Assembly (NCBI GenBank): GCA_020844525.1
Contig: JAJGAH010000174.1
Coordinates: 1-5,911 of the forward strand
Direction of reading: 5' to 3'
DNA length: 5,911 bases
Origin: Eubacterium sp.
Lineage (GTDB): Bacteria; Bacillota; Clostridia; Lachnospirales; Lachnospiraceae
Both the position numbers and the translations under genes were made by a program. Positions 1 through 5,844 of this stretch are shown here, piece after piece. Numbering within the stretch: position 1 is the stretch's first letter; each line of letters starts with the position of its first letter. The notes below the pieces were generated by a model. That model saw nothing but the letters and a program-made list of their open reading frames with translations, did not search any database and had not been told where the DNA came from.

Positions 1-1265
1 TCTTTCCAGCCGGGATCGGTGACCCTCTTCGCCGACGCCTTAAAAGTCTGTCCTGCGGCAGTAAGTTCCAGATGATACTCTGTAAACCGGCAGGGATTTC
101 CCAGAGCGGAAAGCAGCCTTGCCGCGAGAAGGGTGAGAATCTTCTGTTCTCCAGCAGGGAGATCACCGAAAACCGCATCATAGACATTCTCCGTCGGGAG
201 GATAGCGTGATGATCACTGACCTTGCTGCTGTTCAAGACGCTTTTCGTATTCAGCGGGACAAGTTTTGTGTAACCCCATTTCTCCTTCATGAGACAGGCG
301 AGGCGGTTTGTGGTGTCCTCCATTTCGTTCGTGAGATACCGGCTGTCTGTTCTCGGGTACGTCGCGAGCTTTTTCTCATAGAGGCTCTGCGCGATGTCGA
401 GAGTCTGCTGGGCAGTAAATCCATACAGGCGGTTTGCATCCCTCTGCAGCTTTGTCAGGTCATAGAGAAGTGGCGGTTTCTCTTCGCCCTCTGTCTGCTC
501 CATCTTTGACACGATGGCGCTGCCGGCTGCTTTTACCGATGCAAGGTTTCTCTCTGCCTCTACCCTGTCCTTCGTTTTGTTTCCAACTGCCCTCACTGCT
601 CCCGCAGTGACCGCAAGGGAATAGACCGGCTCCGGCCTGAACTTCAGGATCTCTTCTTCCCGTTCCGTAAGCATCGCAAGCGTCGGCGTCATCACTCTGC
701 CGACGTTAAGCGTCTGCCGGTAAAGCGTCGAAAAAAGCCGCGTCGCGTTAATGCCGACAAGCCAGTCTGCCCGTTCCCGGCATAGTGTCGCTTTATAGAG
801 CGCATCATACGCCGATGAAGGTTTCAGATTCCGGAAGCCTTCCCGGACCGCGCTGTCCTCCATCGAGGAGATCCAGAGTCTCTGAAATGGCTTCCTGCAA
901 TGCGCCTCCTGATAAACCAGGCGGAAGATCAGTTCTCCCTCTCGTCCTGCGTCTGTCGCCTCAATCAGCTCCTCTACATCATCCATTTCCATGAGTTCCT
1001 TTAGCTTCTGGAACTGCTTTTTTGTCTCCGTCGAAACCTGATAGCGGAATGGCTCCGGAAAGATCGGAAGATCCTCCTTCCTCCACTTCTCATACTTCGG
1101 GTCATAATCCTGTGGCTCGCAAAGTTCCACCAGATGCCCGACACACCAGCTGACCAGATACCCGTTTCCTTCGAGATATCCGTCCTGTCTCTTATCAGCG
1201 CCAATCACCTTCGCAATGGACTGCGCCACAGAAGGTTTCTCGGCAATCACAAGTCTGTATCCCAT
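1..1265 (-). CDS. topB: DNA topoisomerase III (type IA), N-terminal 421 residues, cut by the window edge
   Basis: Type IA topoisomerases cut one DNA strand through a tyrosine and pass another strand through the gap; topoisomerase III mainly unlinks single-stranded or replicating DNA. The frame is open from the ATG at 1263-1265 to the left edge. It begins with the Toprim signature LVIAEKPSVA (residues 5-14, with the conserved Glu9), followed by DAGREGE (105-111), RADWLVGINATR (165-176), LNVGRVMTPTL (186-196), the active-site stretch ATYPRTDSRYL with probable catalytic Tyr303, and SDHHAILPTE (350-359). The family is usually about 650-720 aa, so roughly 60% is present and the C-terminal part lies outside. 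The start is supported by AGGGAGG at 1271-1277 with a 5-base spacer. It follows the JAB/ArdC gene by 76 bases in the same direction. In Clostridia, copies next to ArdC-like genes are typical of ICEs, which suggests an element-borne rather than housekeeping copy (inference). Confidence 0.95.
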   Translation of the reverse strand, partial: MGYRLVIAEKPSVAQSIAKVIGADKRQDGYLEGNGYLVSWCVGHLVELCEPQDYDPKYEKWRKEDLPIFPEPFRYQVSTETKKQFQKLKELMEMDDVEELIEATDAGREGELIFRLVYQEAHCRKPFQRLWISSMEDSAVREGFRNLKPSSAYDALYKATLCRERADWLVGINATRLFSTLYRQTLNVGRVMTPTLAMLTEREEEILKFRPEPVYSLAVTAGAVRAVGNKTKDRVEAERNLASVKAAGSAIVSKMEQTEGEEKPPLLYDLTKLQRDANRLYGFTAQQTLDIAQSLYEKKLATYPRTDSRYLTNEMEDTTNRLACLMKEKWGYTKLVPLNTKSVLNSSKVSDHHAILPTENVYDAVFGDLPAGEQKILTLLAARLLSALGNPCRFTEYHLELTAAGQTFKASAKRVTDPGWK

Positions 1266-1280
1266 TGGTTCCTCCCTTTC

Positions 1281-1320
1281 AAATAAAGAAGACGCCAGGT
1301 ATCCCAGCGTCCCCTTCTTT
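1281..1320 (-). terminator. Terminator-like hairpin between the JAB/ArdC gene and topB
   Basis: On the minus strand, 1311 to 1291 folds into a nine-pair stem (GACGCTGGG with CCTGGCGTC, two G-U pairs) closed by a three-base ATA loop. Outer AAAGAA (1315-1320) can pair with TTCTTT (1285-1290) across a three-base GGG bulge, and the 3' side continues T-rich (TTCTTTATTT) to 1281. It lies in the 76-base gap and ends only three bases before the topB ribosome binding site. It could reduce read-through into topB or stabilise a processed transcript end. The T-tract is interrupted and partly used in the stem, so termination may be partial. Confidence 0.5.
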
Positions 1321-1341
1321 CCTGTATTCGTACGTATCCGA

Positions 1342-3399
1342 TCAGCGCTCCGGGTCCTTTCCTCTAGAGCTTCTGCTCTGATCCGGCTTCTTCTCCATTC
1401 TCTCCTTCTCCTCATAGAGCTTCTGGAGGATAGAGGTTTTGCCATGCTGCCTCGCCATCCTGCCAACCTTCTGCACTGCCTTTCCCTCTTCTTTTTGTGC
1501 CTCTCTGCAAGACGCAGCCTCTGCTGATGCCTTTTCCGGCATCTCCGGGTTCAGATTTGTTTTTTCATCGGCGATGTTTTCTCTTCCCTCATCAAGCTCC
1601 TTCTGGAGTGCATCCAGCCTGGATAGAAGCGCCTCAGCAGTCTCACGAAGCGCGTCTTCTGACCCTTCCGCTTCCACAAGATCCTGCCGGATACTCTCCC
1701 GGATTCCGGAAAGCTCTCCCTTCTCCAACTGCTCCCGGATCTGCCCAATACCATCCTCCCGATTTTCTACAGCATCCTGATATCCATACGGGTCGCGGTC
1801 AATGGCGTACTGATCGAGGTCTGCAGCAAGCCTGTCGATCTGATCGGAAAGTGTAACCGGATTCTGCTCTCTTGAGATCTCCTGCAGTTTCTCATCGATG
1901 CGGGAAATCAGCTCCGATGAAGCAGTCCGAATCGTGTCAAGGGATGCTTTGAGCTCCGGCATCTCCTTCCCGCCGGACCAGCCAGCGATATAGCCGAAGC
2001 TGTAATCGGACGTGTCGATCCCGTAGTGCTGGCAGACCGTATAGGCGACCGATTCCGCTTCCACCTCCTTGCTGCTTTTGGTTTGTCCCCCATCCTCCCT
2101 CTTCTTCTGTGCGGTCATGTTGTGGAGCTTGGCGTGCGCCATCTCGTGTACCAGCGTTTTTACGTTCTGGATCTCGTCCATGCCTTCCTTGATGGCAATC
2201 CGGTTTTCTGCCGTGTGAAAATATCCTTTTGCGCCGCCCTTGATCTTCTCAAAGCCGACAGGAACAGGGCTTGCTTCCTTCATCGCCGAAAAGAACGCTG
2301 CATACTGATCGACGCTGCCTTTCAGTTCATCCACGCCAAGACTTTGAACCGGCTCTCCTTCCGTCTGCGAGATGTCAAAGGTGCTGACCGGCTTGAACGC
2401 CATCATGCGAATCTGTACCGTTTCCCTCACCGGCTCCCCATCCTGGTCAAGGACTGGCTTTCCATCCGCATCCATTCGTTCCTGGTCCCGGTCAATCGTA
2501 AATGGCGTCGGTGCGAGGATCCGGATTCCTTTTTCCCCACGCTTTACGAACCGCCCCATCTTCTTCCAGCCGGTATAGGACTGGACTAGCGATGCGTCCG
2601 GCTTCTGCATCATGATGAGGAGGCTGTTATTGATGGAATACTGCGGAAATTTTGCCATCGTATCGAGGAACTTCTGATATTTCTCACTGGAGAAAATTCC
2701 AGCGACACCTTCCTCGAGCTTCCTGGTAATCTCCTTCATCTCATTTCTGCGCGCCTCATCGGCAGCCTTGGGATCATAGTTCCGCCCTGTCGAATATCGC
2801 CCTCTTCCCTCTTCTGCCCGCTCCATGCGCTCTCCAGCCGCATAATTTCCACTGGGTTCTTTTGTCATCATCCGGTGAATGTAATCCAGATCGATATCCT
2901 TACTCGTAAACATGTCCGGGTCATGCTCACGCATGCTGTAGACATTCCCATTCTGTCCGCCGATCACCACATGATCGACAACATTCATATCCATGAGTTT
3001 TGCCGCCTCGACCAGGCGCTTTGTGAGCTGTATGTCCTCCCGGCTCGGTTCATTATCGCCGGAGGGATGGTTGTGCATCAGCATGATGTTGTTGCAGTTC
3101 GAGAGAATGCCGCTCTTCAGAATGTTCTGGATCGGCGCAAGCGACTGATTGATGCTGCCGATGGAGACGATGTTAAAGTTCACGGGCTTTAAATGATTGT
3201 CCATATTGACAACGCACACCCACTCCCGGTCAAGCTCCTTCAGCACATCCCGCATGACTGCCGCTGCGCCTTCCGGACTTGTGAGCGGCGTCTGGCTGTA
3301 GTAGGATGGCCCCTCCATCAGTTTCAACCGGATATCCACCTGCTTCAGTCGGTAATCATCCATGGAATACTGACCGGCTGTCTCCTTCTTCCGCGGCAT
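1342..3399 (-). CDS. Fused JAB (RadC-like) / ArdC-like antirestriction / zincin metallopeptidase protein, 685 aa
   Basis: Three modules can be read. Residues about 40-165 form a RadC-like JAB domain with a complete JAMM motif, HNHPSGDNEPSRED (His109, His111, Ser119, Asp122), and the usual downstream DHVVIGG (142-148). Residues about 218-300 match the ArdC N-terminal domain: FPQYSINNSLLIMMQKP followed by GWKKMGRFVKRGEKGIRIL. Residues about 360-475 form a zincin-like peptidase with VHEMAHAKLHN (His418, Glu419, His422) and EVEAESVAY (445-453), whose glutamates are candidates for the third metal ligand. The tail (about 490-685) is highly charged and probably helical. ArdC-type proteins bind single-stranded DNA and protect incoming plasmid DNA from restriction; RadC-like JAB proteins are common on mobile elements but of uncertain function. 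The start has a strong AGGAGG (3407-3412) with a 7-base spacer, although it lies inside the end of the upstream 54-aa gene (44-base overlap). The stop is TGA at 1342-1344. Joint action in element establishment is inferred. Confidence 0.9.
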   Translation of the reverse strand: MPRKKETAGQYSMDDYRLKQVDIRLKLMEGPSYYSQTPLTSPEGAAAVMRDVLKELDREWVCVVNMDNHLKPVNFNIVSIGSINQSLAPIQNILKSGILSNCNNIMLMHNHPSGDNEPSREDIQLTKRLVEAAKLMDMNVVDHVVIGGQNGNVYSMREHDPDMFTSKDIDLDYIHRMMTKEPSGNYAAGERMERAEEGRGRYSTGRNYDPKAADEARRNEMKEITRKLEEGVAGIFSSEKYQKFLDTMAKFPQYSINNSLLIMMQKPDASLVQSYTGWKKMGRFVKRGEKGIRILAPTPFTIDRDQERMDADGKPVLDQDGEPVRETVQIRMMAFKPVSTFDISQTEGEPVQSLGVDELKGSVDQYAAFFSAMKEASPVPVGFEKIKGGAKGYFHTAENRIAIKEGMDEIQNVKTLVHEMAHAKLHNMTAQKKREDGGQTKSSKEVEAESVAYTVCQHYGIDTSDYSFGYIAGWSGGKEMPELKASLDTIRTASSELISRIDEKLQEISREQNPVTLSDQIDRLAADLDQYAIDRDPYGYQDAVENREDGIGQIREQLEKGELSGIRESIRQDLVEAEGSEDALRETAEALLSRLDALQKELDEGRENIADEKTNLNPEMPEKASAEAASCREAQKEEGKAVQKVGRMARQHGKTSILQKLYEEKERMEKKPDQSRSSRGKDPER

Positions 3400-3520
3400 C
3401 AGGTGTCCTCCTTTCCCCTTCTACCTCAATTTCCATGTGGATCTGTACATCCTCTCCGCATTCGCCAAGATATCGGATCAGACCCTCAATTGTCGTAAAA
3501 ACAAGTTCTTCCTTATCCAT
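3356..3520 (-). CDS. Small acidic hypothetical protein, 54 aa
   Basis: I do not recognise this family. The predicted protein begins MDKEELVFTTIEGLIRYLGE and is acidic, with an N-terminal helix-like segment and a polar, disordered-looking C-terminal end. The ATG at 3518-3520 is preferred over an upstream in-frame ATG at 3553 because it has a GGGAGG site (3526-3531) with a 5-base spacer. It overlaps the end of the 64-aa gene by 8 bases (stop TAA at 3513-3515), which suggests translational coupling. Its last 44 bases overlap the start of the JAB/ArdC gene, so the C-terminal residues may carry little function. There is no catalytic motif, signal peptide or membrane segment. It is probably a minor co-expressed partner; no function can be assigned. 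Confidence 0.6.
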   Translation of the reverse strand: MDKEELVFTTIEGLIRYLGECGEDVQIHMEIEVEGERRTPDAAEEGDSRSVFHG

Positions 3521-3707
3521 TGCTGCCTCCCTTTGGGTCTGCTTTTCCCGCATTCTTATGTGGCTCCGCTTCTCCCAGCATTTTCAGTTTCTCTATCACG
3601 GATCCGCGGGTGTGGCTCCTGTCCGCCGGAATCTGCGAAAGATTGCCGCGCTTCATCAGCGCAGTCATTTGTTCGTCATAGTGCAGATATCTTGATCGTC
3701 TTGCCAT
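3513..3707 (-). CDS. Small basic hypothetical protein, 64 aa
   Basis: This is the first gene of the left operon and not a family I recognise. It begins MARRSRYLHYDEQMTALMKR, is rich in Arg and Lys, and ends in a Gly/Lys/Asn-rich tail. The basic N-terminus could bind nucleic acid, but no helix-turn-helix or ribbon-helix-helix can be claimed by eye. The start is well supported by AAGGAGG at 3715-3721 with a 7-base spacer. The gene ends inside the start of the 54-aa gene (8-base overlap), so the two are probably translated together, and the JAB/ArdC gene follows. A strong terminator-like hairpin ends 24 bases upstream of the start, so expression may depend on read-through. A small regulator or accessory protein of the element is possible but unproven. 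Confidence 0.6.
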   Translation of the reverse strand: MARRSRYLHYDEQMTALMKRGNLSQIPADRSHTRGSVIEKLKMLGEAEPHKNAGKADPKGGSNG

Positions 3708-3714
3708 TTGCCTT

Positions 3715-3721
3715 CCTCCTT
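3715..3721 (-). promoter_or_regulatory. Ribosome binding site of the 64-aa gene
   Basis: AAGGAGG on the minus strand lies 7 bases before the ATG at 3705-3707. It fixes the start of the left operon's first gene and lies just downstream of the terminator-like hairpin's T-tract. Confidence 0.8.
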
Positions 3722-3731
3722 CTCATGGCAT

Positions 3732-3772
3732 AAAAAATGACCGACGCCTTTCTTCTCGAAAAGCAATCGGTC
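3732..3772 (-). terminator. Strong intrinsic terminator or attenuator in the leader of the left operon
   Basis: On the minus strand, GACCGA (3772-3767) pairs perfectly with TCGGTC (3744-3739). Inside it, GCTTTTC pairs with GAAAGGC (one T-G pair) around a GAGAA loop, giving about 13 pairs with one small internal loop. It is followed by one A and six T (3737-3732). This has the form of a classical Rho-independent terminator. It lies 24 bases upstream of the 64-aa gene's start, and the space between holds the ribosome binding site with no room for a promoter. It therefore either attenuates the operon or ends a short RNA transcribed from further upstream. Confidence 0.75.
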
Positions 3773-3799
3773 TAAAGTAATTGGCATCTGTCTTGCCAA
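3771..3799 (-). promoter_or_regulatory. Weak candidate promoter overlapping a hairpin, left operon
   Basis: TTGGCA (3799-3794) as a -35 element is separated by 17 bases from TTTAGA (3776-3771), a poor -10 with three of six consensus bases. The -35 half is also one arm of the perfect hairpin at 3781-3799. No better sigma-70 pair was found in the 264-base gap. If it were used, transcription would begin inside the terminator hairpin and avoid it, so this candidate and the attenuator model exclude each other. Confidence 0.2.
3781..3799. repeat. Perfect inverted repeat, 6-base arms and 7-base loop
   Basis: TTGGCA (3781-3786) and TGCCAA (3794-3799) are exact inverted copies around a 7-base spacer. 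It sits between the 19-base palindrome and the terminator-like hairpin. It may be a leader hairpin, a protein-binding site or a single-strand structure; the sequence does not decide between these. Confidence 0.6.
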
Positions 3800-3821
3800 C
3801 TTCATGTGTAGTTGTGGTTCA

Positions 3822-3840
3822 TTGCCGGAAATTCCGGCAA
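3822..3840. repeat. 19-base perfect palindrome with one central base
   Basis: TTGCCGGAA (3822-3830) and TTCCGGCAA (3832-3840) are exact inverted copies around a single A. The symmetry suits a dimeric repressor operator. As RNA it would form a seven-pair stem with a five-base loop. Neither strand has a T-tract directly after it, so it is not a terminator on its own. Confidence 0.65.
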
Positions 3841-3841
3841 C

Positions 3842-3876
3842 AAAAAACCGGAAGCACAATTTGCACTGGCTTCTGG
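3842..3876 (-). terminator. Probable terminator of the DUF3784/YcxB transcription unit
   Basis: On the minus strand, CCAGAAGC (3876-3869) pairs with GCTTCCGG (3855-3848) except for one A-C mismatch, with a 13-base loop, and is followed directly by six T (3847-3842). It lies about 95 bases after the YcxB-like gene's stop codon. The mismatch and large loop make it a moderate terminator. Confidence 0.5.
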
Positions 3877-3946
3877 CTGGTAATTCCTGTTCATTTATTC
3901 AGGCACATACAAACTGGAATTTGTCGGGCGCAGATCTGGCTGTATT

Positions 3947-3961
3947 ACGGGAATCTCCCGT
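3947..3961. repeat. Short perfect hairpin just after the YcxB-like stop codon
   Basis: ACGGGA (3947-3952) and TCCCGT (3956-3961) are exact inverted copies around a three-base spacer, 10 bases past the stop codon at 3972. No T-tract follows on either strand. It may protect the transcript's 3' end or be part of a larger terminator region. Confidence 0.45.
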
Positions 3962-3971
3962 TAGATGAACA

Positions 3972-5471
3972 TTACTCTCCCGTCAGCGCCTGGTACTCCT
4001 TGCTTCCCGCATCAGCCCATGCGGTTTTGCCGCTGTCGGCAATGATTCCGGTAGAATACTCATAGGCATACATATCCAGAATCGCAGCATCCGAAGGAGA
4101 CCAGCTTCCATCGGAATTTTTCTGCGTCTCATAACTGACATACAGGCCGCAATTTCCGTTTTTCGAATCCCTGTCATACATGAGATAGCGGATTGATGAA
4201 GAGTCCTCGCCTAAAACGACATAGGAATTGGCTTTTGCATCATATTCCTTCTCAAAGCTGTCACCCTGCGCTGCAAAGTAGGCATTGTAAATCATGCGGT
4301 ACCCTGTCTCAATCTGCTGTGCAGCAAGATCCTCTTGACTCGATGTGCTGCCCTCTGAGGTTTCCCCGGAAGAAGCCTCCGAAGAAACGTCCGATCCGGA
4401 ATTGTCAGATAATGCCTGATTCTCAGCTTCCCGCGCTGCTTTCCAATCTTCTTCGCTGATATTGGGATTCGTATCCTCCCCGTCTGTCATCGGCCGCAGG
4501 TAATGAAGATAAAAGGGACCTGCGCCTTCATAAAGAAAAGTCTCAGTTCCCGCATACGAAGTCACCGAAACCGTATACGTACCATTATCATTTCTGACAA
4601 GGTTCGGAACAGTAAAAAGATAAGCCAATGTTACATATCCGATCGCTAGCGTCCCCAGCAGCGCAGCTGTTATCGTCACAATATTCAGGATGACCTTCAC
4701 GGCCCGCTTTCTGCCGCCTTCGTTCGTTCGGTAAATTCTTAAAATTCCGGCGTAGATCAGAATCACAAGCCACAGAATGGCGGTGATAAAATACAGATCA
4801 TTAACCCATGTTCTTAAAACATAAGCGCCGTCCATAACATCGCCAAACAGAGCACCGCCGTCAGGTTTATGATAGTCGACGAACACGAATGCCGTCGTCA
4901 GCGCTGTTGCGATCATCAACAACACGAAGAGACCGGTTGTCGCAGCACTTCCCTGCTTCGTCACATACTGCCTCAGAAACGCATTCAGCTCTGTATTGTC
5001 CTTATTGATAATAAATGCCTGTGTATTGGAAATGAAAAGATAGAAAGAGTTCTCTCCCTCAATCACACGATACAGCTCGTCATACCGGATCCGGTGATCG
5101 GATTTTGCGCTGTGTTCTTCGAAGTAATCTTGATAAAATATAAAATGCCGGGTCAGTCCTCTGGAGATACTTTTTTCATACGCGCTTCTGCCTCCATACC
5201 TGACTCTGAGCCATAGCAGAAGCGGGATAAGCACCGCCAGTGCTATCAGCAAATATCCGACAATACTATTTGCAGTAACAAGGACAGCTTCCGAGATCAG
5301 CAGAAGAACTGCCATGATCACAAAGCAGCTCCTTGCGACGGCTTTGCCGTTCACTTCGCGGTTCATGGTTTTTACAGCATCCCAGGTAACGGTGCTCTCA
5401 GAGGTGAATAAATGCTGTTTATCGTTTTTTTTAGATAACAGTTGGGTATCTGTTAAATCATTCATACACAT
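3972..5471 (-). CDS. YcxB-like membrane protein with extracellular C-terminal domain, 499 aa
   Basis: Residues about 20-170 resemble the YcxB family: two membrane segments (about 48-66 and 70-90), then a cytoplasmic region with the pattern HFIFYQDYFEE, RIRYDELYRVIE, NSFYLFISN and AFIINKD. Three more membrane segments follow (about 180-200, 226-246, 260-286). The basic RTNEGGRKR loop (249-257) fits a cytoplasmic side, so the last 210 residues should face outward. That part has a Ser/Glu/Gly-rich linker (about 355-383) and a final folded-looking region ending in WADAGSKEYQALTGE. YcxB proteins are usually under 200 aa, so this is a much extended version of unknown function. I chose the ATG at 5469-5471, 29 bases after the DUF3784 stop; the frame extends to an ATG at 5564, but that would overlap the upstream gene by 64 bases. 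Only a distant GGGAG (5485-5489, 13-base spacer) precedes the chosen start; an ATG at 5465 is also possible. No function can be assigned. Confidence 0.85.
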   Translation of the reverse strand: MCMNDLTDTQLLSKKNDKQHLFTSESTVTWDAVKTMNREVNGKAVARSCFVIMAVLLLISEAVLVTANSIVGYLLIALAVLIPLLLWLRVRYGGRSAYEKSISRGLTRHFIFYQDYFEEHSAKSDHRIRYDELYRVIEGENSFYLFISNTQAFIINKDNTELNAFLRQYVTKQGSAATTGLFVLLMIATALTTAFVFVDYHKPDGGALFGDVMDGAYVLRTWVNDLYFITAILWLVILIYAGILRIYRTNEGGRKRAVKVILNIVTITAALLGTLAIGYVTLAYLFTVPNLVRNDNGTYTVSVTSYAGTETFLYEGAGPFYLHYLRPMTDGEDTNPNISEEDWKAAREAENQALSDNSGSDVSSEASSGETSEGSTSSQEDLAAQQIETGYRMIYNAYFAAQGDSFEKEYDAKANSYVVLGEDSSSIRYLMYDRDSKNGNCGLYVSYETQKNSDGSWSPSDAAILDMYAYEYSTGIIADSGKTAWADAGSKEYQALTGE

Positions 5472-5500
5472 TTTTTCAAATTGGCTCCCAAAATTCCGAT

Positions 5501-5788
5501 TTATCTTTCTCTTCCATGTCTTTCGATCAGTAAAAGGATAAACATGCCTGACCATATAACCCATGCGATCAATGTTCCCTTTATAGGAAAAATGAAGTCA
5601 ATAACAGCTCCAATGAAAAAGGGAATCGGCCATAGCATCATCCGTTTTCCGTAGTCCTTGCACATTTTCTTCTCATCATATTTTTTGCGTTCTTCAGAAG
5701 ACTTCATATTGTAGCCTGTTAAGAAGTTCACTGCTTTCCCGTTTGATCTGTAAAACAAGAACCCAATCAAAAAGAAAATGGCAGCCAT
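5501..5788 (-). CDS. DUF3784 family small membrane protein, 95 aa
   Basis: The protein matches DUF3784, a small uncharacterised membrane family of Firmicutes. It has a first membrane segment (about 1-13), the family signature NFLTGYNMKSSEERKKYDEK (residues 21-40), and two more membrane segments (about 49-65 and 70-88), ending in ERHGRER. The length is close to the usual 100 aa. The ATG at 5786-5788 has only a weak GGA upstream. In the same frame, an ATA codon at 5804-5806 lies 7 bases after AGGA (5814-5817); translation from there would add six hydrophobic residues (start-ILDLV) and complete a typical first membrane helix. The true start may thus be upstream. The YcxB-like gene follows after 29 bases in the same direction, so the two are probably co-transcribed and may work together at the membrane (inference). 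The biochemical role is unknown. Confidence 0.85.
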   Translation of the reverse strand: MAAIFFLIGFLFYRSNGKAVNFLTGYNMKSSEERKKYDEKKMCKDYGKRMMLWPIPFFIGAVIDFIFPIKGTLIAWVIWSGMFILLLIERHGRER

Positions 5789-5844
5789 TACTAGGTCCAG
5801 GATTATGCATGATTCCTTTAACTAATAGTTTCCCAATGTATGAG

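Larger units (their letters stand above)
3739..3840 (-). ncRNA. Candidate structured leader RNA of the left operon (three consecutive hairpins)
   Basis: In minus-strand order, the region can fold as a 7-pair hairpin from the palindrome at 3822-3840, a 6-pair hairpin at 3781-3799, and the terminator hairpin at 3739-3772. The spacing and the T-tract at the end resemble a cis-acting leader or small RNA of about 100 bases. It does not match any riboswitch, T-box or ribosomal-protein leader that I recognise. The transcription start is unknown, so the left boundary of the RNA is only suggested by the hairpins. Confidence 0.35.

Noticed and set aside
72..509. 145-codon plus-strand open frame
   Set aside because: It is antisense to topoisomerase III motifs including the active-site tyrosine region; there is no sign of coding.
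2026..2589. 187-codon plus-strand open frame opposite the ArdC/zincin region
   Set aside because: It is antisense to a clearly coding region with recognised motifs, has no ribosome binding site of note, and its residues resemble no known protein.
3521..3553. Upstream ATG for the 54-aa protein (65 aa version)
   Set aside because: The internal ATG at 3520 has a well-placed GGGAGG site, while the upstream one lies deeper in the preceding gene.
3665..3859. 64-codon minus-strand open frame upstream of the 64-aa gene
   Set aside because: It starts at TTG without a convincing ribosome binding site, reads through the palindrome and terminator hairpin, and overlaps the better-supported gene.
5472..5564. 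N-terminal extension of the YcxB-like protein to 530 aa
   Set aside because: It would overlap the DUF3784 gene by 64 bases, and the added residues are basic and do not resemble the family; the start at 5471 fits the gap after the DUF3784 stop.
5820..5830. Short palindrome AACTA-A-TAGTT in the DUF3784 leader
   Set aside because: Five-base arms in AT-rich DNA are expected by chance; there is no supporting context.
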